Source: an uncultured Prevotella sp.
Lineage (GTDB): Bacteria; Bacteroidota; Bacteroidia; Bacteroidales; Bacteroidaceae
Direction: 5' to 3'
Length of the DNA stretch: 64,000 bases
Assembly (NCBI GenBank): GCA_905233165.1
Contig: CAJODL010000006.1
Location: 24,930 to 88,929 of the forward strand
Within the stretch, counting starts at the first letter, position 1, and the number at the start of each line of letters is the position of its first letter. Of the stretch, positions 48,293 through 56,026 are shown piece after piece. Position numbers and translations under genes: made by a program. Under the pieces are notes generated by a model. It saw only the letters and a program-made list of their open reading frames with translations, was not told the origin of the DNA and searched no databases.

Positions 48293-49492
48293 ATGAACAA
48301 GATTTTCAAAAGTGCAATGTTTTTTGCAACAGCCGTATTGCTCGGCTTTACATCATGTGGTAGTGACGATAACAACAATTCTGGTACGACACCACCACCA
48401 AGCAGCGAGGTTGATCCACAGAATCTGGACTACACCCCAGAATTAGCTGCAGCATGGGGCAACTATTCCATCAATGTTACAATGCTTCTTGAGGATGATG
48501 CAACAAAGCTTCTCAACACATGGCAGAGCTCTTATGCTCAGGCTTTCAAAAACCATGACGCAAATGTTACAGGCTTCAGCACACACGAAGCATGTGTAGA
48601 GCAGATGATTGACGGATGTATCGACATCGCCAACGAGGTGGGTACAGCAAAGATTGGTGAGCCTGTTGACTATTGGAATGCTGGTAATAAGACAAAGGCC
48701 CTTTATGCCGTAGAATCTTGGTATAGCTGGCACTCTCGTGACGACTACAAGAACAACATTCTTTCAATCGCCAATACACTTGTTGGCAAGTGCCTGACAA
48801 TAGACGAGTTCAAGAGTTACAGCAGTTATAGCGATATCAGCGCTGCAATAAATAATAACAACCTGCCTTCAAACTCTATTATGGGTTTTGTAGGGGAAAA
48901 TGCTAATGATGTATGGCAGAAGACCGTTGCAGCATGGCATGCCATTGACAACATCCCACAGCCTTTCCGTAACAACATCGGTTCAACAGAAGCACGCACT
49001 GCAATGGATGCTTGCGCAGAGTTGAACCAAAGCCTTGAGGCACTGAAGACCTACACCAGCACACTCTCTGAAGAAAATAATGGCAAGATTACAGCGCAGT
49101 TTGTTGACTATGTTGTGATGCCAACATACCAGAATTTGGTAGCCAAGAACAAAGCACTGCTGGCTGCAGTAAAGGCATTCCAAGTAGCTCCTTCCAACAC
49201 CACCTTTGCCAGTGCATGTGAAGCATGGCTCGCAGCACGTCAGCCTTGGGAGACATCTGAGGCATTCCTCTTTGGTCCTGTTTCTGACTTAGGACTTGAC
49301 CCAAATATGGACTCATGGCCACTGGATGCAGATGGTATCTACCAACTATTGAAGACACAACAGTGGGCTGATATGCAATGGGGTGAGGGCGATAGTGATG
49401 AAGCCATAGAGTCTGCACAGGCTCTCCGCGGATATCACACACTGGAGTACCTGCTTTTCAAAGATGGTCAGCCACGCAAGGTGAGTAACTAA
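48293..49492 (+). CDS. Imelysin-family lipoprotein (circularly permuted type)
   Basis: 399 residues. Lipobox LLGFTSC with Cys22, then an acidic/Pro linker. The imelysin GxHxxE motif appears as GYHTLEYL at residues 380-387, almost at the C-terminus, preceded by WLAARQPWETSEAFLFGPV and SWPLDADGI. In canonical imelysins these come early, so this is the circularly permuted form described structurally for a Bacteroides ovatus homologue. The family is linked to iron uptake and is not thought to be a protease. Neighbouring cytochromes support a redox-iron role. Confidence 0.88.
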   Translation: MNKIFKSAMFFATAVLLGFTSCGSDDNNNSGTTPPPSSEVDPQNLDYTPELAAAWGNYSINVTMLLEDDATKLLNTWQSSYAQAFKNHDANVTGFSTHEACVEQMIDGCIDIANEVGTAKIGEPVDYWNAGNKTKALYAVESWYSWHSRDDYKNNILSIANTLVGKCLTIDEFKSYSSYSDISAAINNNNLPSNSIMGFVGENANDVWQKTVAAWHAIDNIPQPFRNNIGSTEARTAMDACAELNQSLEALKTYTSTLSEENNGKITAQFVDYVVMPTYQNLVAKNKALLAAVKAFQVAPSNTTFASACEAWLAARQPWETSEAFLFGPVSDLGLDPNMDSWPLDADGIYQLLKTQQWADMQWGEGDSDEAIESAQALRGYHTLEYLLFKDGQPRKVSN

Positions 49493-49497
49493 TAGTA

Positions 49498-51066
49498 ATG
49501 AAATTTAAAACGACAATACAAGCACCGGCAGGGTATAATATTCTGCTGGTGCTAATAACGCTTATAACAGGGGGCATATTACTTGCTTCCTGCTCTGCCG
49601 ATACAGAGGGTACTGACAACTTTGAAGAGAAGCATGTTGCAGAGTTGGAGAATATGGCTCTCTCTGCTGGCACCTCCACCATCTTCCTCGATTCCTCAAA
49701 GTCGTTTGACACTGATGCCGAATGGTTGAGTGGTTCGTATGCCACTCGTTTTAATACTGGCGACCGTCTTTATGACAACGTCACTGAGAAATATGGTCCA
49801 GTATATGCCGGATACTCCTGCGGCTCTTGCCACCTCAATGCTGGCCGCACCACTCCTGGCGTATGGAATAACATAAAGACAGATGCTGACGGCACTCCCG
49901 TTTATGGCTCTGGCACCAATGGTATGTCAGCTATGCTGGTGTATGTATCACGCAAAAATGGTAAGTTCTTCCAAAACTACGGTCGGGTATTACACGACCA
50001 GTCTATCGTTGGTGTTACGGCAGAAGGAAAACTGGAGGTGCGATATAACTTCGAAAAAGGTAAGTTCCCCGATGGCGAAGAGTATGAATTGGCACACCCC
50101 AACTATACTGTCACAGAATGGTATATCCCGATGTGGGATGATGTTCAGAAGAAATATGTTGACATACAGCCTGAAGACCTTTTCTGTACTGTCCGCATAC
50201 CACTTCGTCATGTCGGCATGGGACAGATGATGGCTCTTGACCGCAGCGAGATAGAGATGTTAGCTGCACAAAGCAACTACCCGGAATATGGTATCTCTGG
50301 CAGATGTAACTATATCACAGAAAGAGGTGTTACAGGTGTCGGCCTGTCTGGCAATAAGGCACAGCATCTTGACCTTACGGTAGAATTAGGATTCTCTTCT
50401 GACATGGGCGCAACGAACTCCAGATATCCTGAAGAGATTTGCGAGGGCCAGCTGCAAATGGTTGAAGGTTCTATGATGGGACTGACCTATGACAAGCTGG
50501 ACGTTTCCGCAGAAGATATGGAGTGTGTTGACCTATATTTACATGGTCTCGGAGTACCTGCCCGACGCCTCGGAAGCAGGACTCGTAAAGTAACCCTCGA
50601 TGGTACGCAGGTGACAATGACAGAGCGGGAAGCCATTTCTCTTGGTGAGAAGAAATTCTACGAAGCAAAATGCCATCTGTGTCACGTTCCGACCCTTCAT
50701 ACAAGACCACGTGGTGCTACTCTCCTGTGTGGTACAGAGTTACCTTGGTTGGGCAGTCAGACAATACATCCTTACAGCGATTATCTCCTTCATGATATGG
50801 GGTCCGAAATCATGGGGGTAGGCCTTAACGACAACTATGTCAGCGGCCTTGCCCGTGGTAACGAATGGCGCACCACTCCACTGTGGGGCGTCGGACTGCA
50901 GAAGAAGGTTAATGGACACACTTATTTCCTCCATGATGGCAGGGCACGTAATTTCAAAGAGGCAATCCTGTGGCACGGCGGAGAAGGCGAAGCATCCAAA
51001 AACCTCTTCAAAGCCATGAGGCGACAAGATCGTGAAGCCTTGATATTATTCCTAAGTTCACTTTAA
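49498..51066 (+). CDS. Di-heme oxidoreductase (DHOR) family lipoprotein
   Basis: 522 residues. Lipobox LLASC (Cys32). Two c-type haem sites are visible: CGSCH at 108-112 and CHLCH at 392-396; the C-terminal GLARGNEWRTTPLWGVG and YFLHDGRARNFKEAILWHGGE are the hallmark of DHOR proteins (DUF1111), relatives of MauG/CcpA peroxidases. It follows imelysin by 5 bp, a pairing common in iron-acquisition loci. Probably oxidises or reduces iron, or passes electrons, in the periplasm. Confidence 0.9.
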   Translation: MKFKTTIQAPAGYNILLVLITLITGGILLASCSADTEGTDNFEEKHVAELENMALSAGTSTIFLDSSKSFDTDAEWLSGSYATRFNTGDRLYDNVTEKYGPVYAGYSCGSCHLNAGRTTPGVWNNIKTDADGTPVYGSGTNGMSAMLVYVSRKNGKFFQNYGRVLHDQSIVGVTAEGKLEVRYNFEKGKFPDGEEYELAHPNYTVTEWYIPMWDDVQKKYVDIQPEDLFCTVRIPLRHVGMGQMMALDRSEIEMLAAQSNYPEYGISGRCNYITERGVTGVGLSGNKAQHLDLTVELGFSSDMGATNSRYPEEICEGQLQMVEGSMMGLTYDKLDVSAEDMECVDLYLHGLGVPARRLGSRTRKVTLDGTQVTMTEREAISLGEKKFYEAKCHLCHVPTLHTRPRGATLLCGTELPWLGSQTIHPYSDYLLHDMGSEIMGVGLNDNYVSGLARGNEWRTTPLWGVGLQKKVNGHTYFLHDGRARNFKEAILWHGGEGEASKNLFKAMRRQDREALILFLSSL

Positions 51067-51070
51067 AAAA

Positions 51071-52333
51071 ATGAAAACAACAATTTTGGCTGCATTGGCA
51101 GCACTAACAACAACAAATATATTTGCAGAGTCACTATTTACAGACTCTCTGGCAGTAACTGAGGCAGCAGCGCCTACAGAAGAGACATACGATGCTGACA
51201 ACGGCATCGTGACGATAGGTAGCGACCGTATGTTCCAGATAGAGTCAAAAGACCATCGTTTCTCTTTTAAGCCATACCTGATGCTTCAGACTACCGTAAA
51301 CTTTAACTACTATGACGACGAAGGACTGGACAAGGCCTACAATCAGGACAATGTTGCCAACAGTGGCTTTTCTTTTCCTTATGCCATCTTAGGTTTTACT
51401 GGTAAGGCATTCAATAACATCACATACAACCTCTCTGTCAATGCGGCAGCATCAGGTGCTGACATCCTCCAGCAGGCTTGGTTTGATGTTTATATCAGCA
51501 AAGGCTTGGCTGTGAGGGCTGGTAAATTCAAAACACCATTCACAAGTGCATACCTGACAACTCTGGGCGAAACACTTTTCCCTATGCTTCCTGTTTCCCT
51601 CACCTCTGCTGTCATCATGCCCTACTCTCTTAATGCTGCCAATCCGAAGATTGGAACAGGTTTCGACCTTGGTGTTATGCTGCACGGAAAGATATGTCCT
51701 GTCTTAGGTTATGAATTTGGCATCTTCAACGGTAATGGCTCAGGCTCTAACAAAGCCACCAAGACATTCTCTGATGATTGGCACATCCCTTCTCTGCTCT
51801 ATGCTGGTCGTCTGTCGTGGACACCATACGGCAATATGCCACGCACTCAGGGCAACTATAAGATGCTCAATGAGCACAAATTGGAGGTTGCTCTCTCTGG
51901 AAGTGTTAACGTAGAGTCTGAGAGTGAAAGCACCAATGACACTCGTGTCGGTTTGGAGGTCAGCTACCTCAGTGGCCGATGGTTCCTTGGTGGAGAATTC
52001 TATTGGATGAATGTGGGTTTCACAAAACGTCAGAAGATTGACAAGAGCTACAACTTCCTTGGAGGCTATGCCCAGGCTGGTTTCTTTGTTGCAAAACAGT
52101 GGCAGCTGGCTGCTCGCTATGACCTCTTCAATCGCAATGGAACAGGTTCGGACGGTATTCTCAATAGCCCTGCTGTAGGTTGCAACTACTTCCTCAAGAA
52201 TACAGGTTTGAAACTCTCTGCCATGTATCAGTTCGTAGGCAGAACAGGCCATAAGACACAACTCGACAGAGACAACGATGACCTCGGCATTGCAAAACAC
52301 AGCGCCATCATAATGATGCAATATACATTCTAA
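51071..52333 (+). CDS. Phosphate-selective-porin-like outer membrane protein
   Basis: 420 residues. Signal peptide (LAALAALTTTNIFA), a FKPYLMLQTTVNFNYYDD strand, VRAGKFKTPFTSAYLTT and a final MMQYTF aromatic end. The AGKFKxPF motif marks the OprO/OprP-like family. It probably supplies the uptake path for the substrate handled by the neighbouring imelysin and di-heme lipoproteins. It starts 4 bp after DHOR. Confidence 0.83.
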   Translation: MKTTILAALAALTTTNIFAESLFTDSLAVTEAAAPTEETYDADNGIVTIGSDRMFQIESKDHRFSFKPYLMLQTTVNFNYYDDEGLDKAYNQDNVANSGFSFPYAILGFTGKAFNNITYNLSVNAAASGADILQQAWFDVYISKGLAVRAGKFKTPFTSAYLTTLGETLFPMLPVSLTSAVIMPYSLNAANPKIGTGFDLGVMLHGKICPVLGYEFGIFNGNGSGSNKATKTFSDDWHIPSLLYAGRLSWTPYGNMPRTQGNYKMLNEHKLEVALSGSVNVESESESTNDTRVGLEVSYLSGRWFLGGEFYWMNVGFTKRQKIDKSYNFLGGYAQAGFFVAKQWQLAARYDLFNRNGTGSDGILNSPAVGCNYFLKNTGLKLSAMYQFVGRTGHKTQLDRDNDDLGIAKHSAIIMMQYTF

Positions 52334-52372
52334 AAATGAAAGAATGAAAAAATGAGGAAATGAAAAATAATT
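52334..52372. repeat. GAATGAAAAAATGA-type spacer repeat
   Basis: AATGAAAGAATGAAAAAATGAGGAAATGAAA: four or five tandem 8-9-bp units fill the gap between porin and cytochrome genes. Confidence 0.8.
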
Positions 52373-53089
52373 ATGCATTATAAATTAACAATTATCGCCT
52401 TTTTGGCGGCTTTTATGACATCATGTGACGATGGGCATGTTGATGAAAAGACGTATGTGTATGATAACGATTCGTACAATGTGCAACTGACGGGAGACTT
52501 CTCTAAGTCTAACACCTGGAGCGGTAACTATACCCTTGCCCTATGCGGATTTGGCGAAACAGACAATTATGCAACGATAGCAAAGTCACTCGCCAGCATT
52601 GATGGCAAGACAACAATAAAGCTGTCTAACATACCTCCTGAAACAAAAACTATAGAAATTGCTGTCATCAACATACTACGAGAGCGTATGGCTACGTTAT
52701 ATAAGTATGACATCGACAATACCGACAATGTCAATGACACCATCAAGATAGATGTTGGCGAGATGAACTTAGGCATGTATGCCCATCTCAACAACAATCT
52801 GTTTCAGGGCACAAAGACAAACTGCTCCAAATGCCATTCAGGCACCAATCCGCGTGCAGGGCTGGACCTCAGCACTGACAAGGCATACAGCAGTATCGTT
52901 GGAGTGGCATCCACAAAATCTCCTGACAAGCTGTTGGTGAAGGCTGGCGATGCAGAAAACAGTTTCCTGTACAAAGTCGTCTCCATAGGTGATGAAAACG
53001 TACACTACTCCCATACGCAGCTCATGACAGATGAACAGACCATGCTCGACATCCTGAAACAATGGATTGACGCAGGAGCGAAAGAATAG
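52373..53089 (+). CDS. Monohaem cytochrome c-like lipoprotein
   Basis: 238 residues. Lipobox FMTSC (Cys18). An N-terminal beta-rich half of unknown type is followed by a haem site CSKCH at 151-155 and a late HTQLMTDEQ Met, which may be the distal ligand, before a WIDAGA end typical of class I cytochromes. Likely an electron shuttle for the DHOR protein. The start was chosen for the signal peptide. Confidence 0.83.
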   Translation: MHYKLTIIAFLAAFMTSCDDGHVDEKTYVYDNDSYNVQLTGDFSKSNTWSGNYTLALCGFGETDNYATIAKSLASIDGKTTIKLSNIPPETKTIEIAVINILRERMATLYKYDIDNTDNVNDTIKIDVGEMNLGMYAHLNNNLFQGTKTNCSKCHSGTNPRAGLDLSTDKAYSSIVGVASTKSPDKLLVKAGDAENSFLYKVVSIGDENVHYSHTQLMTDEQTMLDILKQWIDAGAKE

Positions 53090-53157
53090 AGGTAAGATGT
53101 AAGATGTAAGAGGTAAGATGTAAGAGGTAAGCCTTTGACCTTTGACTTTTAAACGTT
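53090..53157. repeat. GTAAGATGTAAGAG and TTTGACC tandem repeats
   Basis: About six copies of GTAAGAT/GTAAGAG heptamers are followed by two TTTGACC/TTTGACT units, filling the spacer completely. Confidence 0.85.
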
Positions 53158-53832
53158 ATGAAACTTTTCATTCTTTCATTCCTTCATTTTTTCATTCTTT
53201 CAGCATCTGCTCAGAAGTTATCGGTACTTGCACGTGAGGACGCTGACGAGGCGAAGACGCGCCCTATACTATATAATGAACGTGTGTGCCCTCTCAACAC
53301 CCTCGCACTGGACTTCACACGAAAGCTCACTGGCAGCAACACCTACCAAGGGCTCAGCGCAGAACAGCTGCTGTTGTCTATTCCCTACGCCCCTGAGCAA
53401 TGGTCTGAAAGGGAACTGCTCCACATCAGCAATGCCACCCTCAAGGAAAAGTTAGGTATCACAACACAAAGGGCAAGGGTCAAGGACTTCTTCACACAAC
53501 GTGGTGAATACCGCCTGAAGCAATTACTCGACGAGGAAAACAGCAAGCCCACTGCTGCACAGGATGCGTCACTGATAGAGGCAATACATACTGCCGACGA
53601 ACAGATAGCTCTCTTTGAGTCTGATGTAAAAGGCAGGCTGATACAGCCATACAACGGCACAGATGTCAGCACAACTCGCATAAAAGCAGAAATAATATAC
53701 AACAATATAAAAACCCTCATACCACCGATATACATACCCAAAACGGCAACAGCCATGATATTCCCTGTGGGAATGAGCATGCTACTGGCCCTCCTTGGGT
53801 TTATCACAATATCGAATCTATGGAAATTATGA
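53158..53832 (+). CDS. Exported protein resembling the periplasmic domain of Bacteroidetes CcsA
   Basis: 224 residues: signal peptide (encoded by a TTCATTCTTTCATTCC-like repeat), soluble region, C-terminal membrane helix (about 198-218). NERVCPLNTLALDFTRKLTG, TYQGLSAEQLLLS and a KEKLGI segment resemble the periplasmic extension found in fused cytochrome-c-assembly proteins of Bacteroidetes. No WWD haem-handling domain is present. Next to c-type cytochrome genes, an accessory maturation role is plausible. The family call rests on remembered motifs only. Confidence 0.5.
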   Translation: MKLFILSFLHFFILSASAQKLSVLAREDADEAKTRPILYNERVCPLNTLALDFTRKLTGSNTYQGLSAEQLLLSIPYAPEQWSERELLHISNATLKEKLGITTQRARVKDFFTQRGEYRLKQLLDEENSKPTAAQDASLIEAIHTADEQIALFESDVKGRLIQPYNGTDVSTTRIKAEIIYNNIKTLIPPIYIPKTATAMIFPVGMSMLLALLGFITISNLWKL

Positions 53833-53842
53833 ATTTTGAATT

Positions 53843-54976
53843 ATGAATTATAAAAATATATATTTCGACGACCTGGGAGTAACAGCAGAGTTTACTACCT
53901 TTGCTCCTGAAGGCAAGACAACAGAACGCCATGTGATGCTGCATGTAGAGCCGCGTGGAGAACTGTTCTGTCAGCAGATTCAACGTCTGCAGGATGCAGA
54001 AGAAAAGGTTCTTGCCCTTCAGCCGTCCCTCAAAAAGGTTTTTAAACGCTATTTTTTCAGCGACATCGTCAATCAGGCACCCCTTGTGCCGACGGATGAC
54101 AGTTGCACCACCTGTTTCATACAACAGCCCCCACTCGATGGTTCTAAGGTGGCTGTGTGGATATACCTTCAGGAGGCAGAGGATGTCTCTGTCAAGGATG
54201 GTGTTGCCATAGTGCGGAATAATGGTTATGAACACTATTGGCAGATGGGCAGATATGAGACCCAGGGCAATAGCTATACGCAGACGCAGGTGATGCTCTG
54301 CGATTATGAGGAAATGCTGGAGAAACATGGTATGACGATCGAGCGCAACTGCATACGCACATGGTTCTTTGTACGCGATGTTGATATCCTGTATAAGGGT
54401 ATGGTGGAAGCCCGCAAGGCCAATTTCTTCAGTCAGGGGATGAGGGAAGATACCCATTATATTGCCTCCACAGGCATTGGTGGTGTACCACAAGATACCA
54501 AGAGCATCCTCGTCCTTGATACATACGCCATTAAGGGCATTGCGAACAATCAGCAGCAGTATCTCTATGCCCGGACGCACCTCAATCCTACCAGTGAGTA
54601 CGGAGTGACCTTCGAACGTGGTGTCTGTGTGGAGTTTGGAGATAGGAAACACCTGTATATCTCTGGAACAGCGTCTATAAACAATAAGGGAGAAGTCGTT
54701 CATGTGGGAGATATCGTGAAGCAGACACACAGGATGTGGGAGAATGTCGAGACCCTTCTGGCAGAAGGAGGCGCAGGGTTTGGTGATGTCACGCAGATAG
54801 TAGTCTATCTCAGAGACAGCGCCGACTATGATGTTGTTAGGAAGATGTTTGAGGAGAAATTCCCTGAGACGCCCTTTGTCATTACCCTCGCACCAGTGTG
54901 CCGTCCACAATGGCTCATCGAAATGGAGTGCATGGCAATAATCCCAAATAGCACAAGGGAGTATAGAGATTTTTAG
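53843..54976 (+). CDS. Double Rid/YjgF-fold protein
   Basis: 377 residues. The C-terminal half (about 245-370) is a Rid domain: LYISGTASINNKGEVVHVGD, QTHRMWENVETLLAEGGAGF, VTQIVVYLRDSADYDVVRKM. The N-terminal half looks like a diverged second copy, ending in VRDVDILYKGMVEARKANFF. This layout is shared with chorismatase-type (FkbO/Hyg5) and unassigned Bacteroidetes proteins. Rid enzymes deaminate reactive imines; chorismatases hydrolyse chorismate. Which applies here cannot be decided by eye. A long reverse-strand frame over this gene is a shadow. Confidence 0.75.
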   Translation: MNYKNIYFDDLGVTAEFTTFAPEGKTTERHVMLHVEPRGELFCQQIQRLQDAEEKVLALQPSLKKVFKRYFFSDIVNQAPLVPTDDSCTTCFIQQPPLDGSKVAVWIYLQEAEDVSVKDGVAIVRNNGYEHYWQMGRYETQGNSYTQTQVMLCDYEEMLEKHGMTIERNCIRTWFFVRDVDILYKGMVEARKANFFSQGMREDTHYIASTGIGGVPQDTKSILVLDTYAIKGIANNQQQYLYARTHLNPTSEYGVTFERGVCVEFGDRKHLYISGTASINNKGEVVHVGDIVKQTHRMWENVETLLAEGGAGFGDVTQIVVYLRDSADYDVVRKMFEEKFPETPFVITLAPVCRPQWLIEMECMAIIPNSTREYRDF

Positions 54977-55030
54977 GCAACGCCTCACCTCTTACCTCCA
55001 ACAACCCAAATTTTAAAGCCCAAAAATAAA

Positions 55031-55060
55031 CGTAGGCTGCAAATGTGCAGCCTACGAACT
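55031..55060. terminator. Bidirectional terminator
   Basis: A perfect 11-bp stem (CGTAGGCTGCA / TGCAGCCTACG) with an AATG loop. Followed by AACTTTTATCTTTT on the plus strand and TTTATTTTT on the minus strand, serving both the Rid gene and the DUF5675 gene. Confidence 0.9.
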
Positions 55061-55082
55061 TTTATCTTTTAATTTTTGACTC

Positions 55083-55568
55083 TCAGCCTTCAACTCTCAA
55101 CTCTACACTCTTAACTCTACACTTACAATTCGCAATCACCTTCTTCAAGGTGAGGCGCGAATTTACTACCATCCCCACAATCTTGTTCTCCCCTACCAGG
55201 ATGCAGCCCTGAGTATCTTTGGCGGTGTTGCCGGCATGGATGCGGATGCCTTGCCAGAGGCTGTTAAAACGGCTATCACCCGTTATCAGCGGCAGCTGCG
55301 TTTTATACCTTGGGCTGTATGTCATACTGACCCTGTATTCCCCTTCCGGTATCGCACACGGTTTTATTGCCTTTAGCAGATTCCTGTCTGCCAGCACCTC
55401 TTCCACAGTCCTATCCACCTTCATTTCAATACACGGCGGCTCAAGAGTGTCGCAGATGTATTCATCTTTTGTGTAGGTACGAAATTCCTCTACCTCTTCA
55501 GTTCGTATATACAACCTTCCAATTGTATAACCTTTACGTTTTGCTATTCTTTTTAATATTAACTTCAT
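55083..55568 (-). CDS. DUF5675 family protein
   Basis: 161 residues. GRLYIRTEEVEEF, YICDTLEPPCIEM, AIPEGEYRVSMTYSPRYK, WQGIRIHAGNTAKDTQGCILVG: the HxGN..DT.GCI pattern is diagnostic of DUF5675, a family frequent in prophages and integrative elements of Bacteroidetes and thought to be a cell-wall-acting or L,D-transpeptidase-like fold. The C-terminal dozen residues are encoded by a CTCAACTCTACACT-type repeat, so the natural end may have been altered. Leads into the mobile-element-like segment. Confidence 0.83.
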   Translation of the reverse strand: MKLILKRIAKRKGYTIGRLYIRTEEVEEFRTYTKDEYICDTLEPPCIEMKVDRTVEEVLADRNLLKAIKPCAIPEGEYRVSMTYSPRYKTQLPLITGDSRFNSLWQGIRIHAGNTAKDTQGCILVGENKIVGMVVNSRLTLKKVIANCKCRVKSVELRVEG

Positions 55569-55601
55569 AATCTTTAAACTTTAACCGTTAGACTCTAAAC
55601 T
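55569..55601. repeat. CTCTAAACT heptamer repeat
   Basis: CTTTAAACTTTAACCGTTAGACTCTAAACTCTAAACTTT: five degenerate units of seven bases between two minus-strand genes. Confidence 0.8.
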
Positions 55602-55985
55602 CTAAACTTTCTTATTGATGTTTATCGGCGTGCTATTCGGAAATGCGATGCTATACGCCTTGTCGAGGGCTTTGAGGTTTACCCTGCGGATGCTGATGCC
55701 GAGTTTTATTGACACGATGGTGCGCAGGAGTTCCCGATGCTTTCGCGGATAGAGCGATGGCGGCTGCAAGAAATCATTTCCGCAGACGGGATTGTCTTCG
55801 TCAAGCAGCAGCGTTATCTGCCGACACGCATCCCATATAAAATTATCCGTTGCTTCGATGCCAAACCACGCTTTCAGGACGTTGCGTATGCAGAAGCGTT
55901 TGCACTGTCCTCCGAGGAGGCGCCTTGTGCGCTCCAGCAGTAGCCAGAGCTGCACAAAGCTTTCTTTATTGTTCTCGATATTCAT
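55602..55985 (-). CDS. Hypothetical protein next to the DUF3987 gene
   Basis: 127 residues with no family I recognise. It is basic, Cys-containing (QCKRFCIRN) and Leu-rich, starting MNIENNKESFVQLWLLLERT and ending in a Lys-rich tail. It lies 41 bp downstream of the DUF3987 gene on the same strand, where small accessory proteins are usual in Bacteroidetes elements. No membrane segment. Coding status is supported by context and by lack of a better frame. Confidence 0.6.
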   Translation of the reverse strand: MNIENNKESFVQLWLLLERTRRLLGGQCKRFCIRNVLKAWFGIEATDNFIWDACRQITLLLDEDNPVCGNDFLQPPSLYPRKHRELLRTIVSIKLGISIRRVNLKALDKAYSIAFPNSTPININKKV

Positions 55986-56026
55986 ATCTTTCTAAAAGCC
56001 TTAATGACACTTATGACCAATGACAT

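Noticed and set aside
53804..54988. 394-codon open frame on the minus strand across the Rid-like gene
   Set aside because: It is the antisense of a well-supported double Rid protein, has no family signature and is His/Ile/Leu-skewed as expected of a shadow frame.
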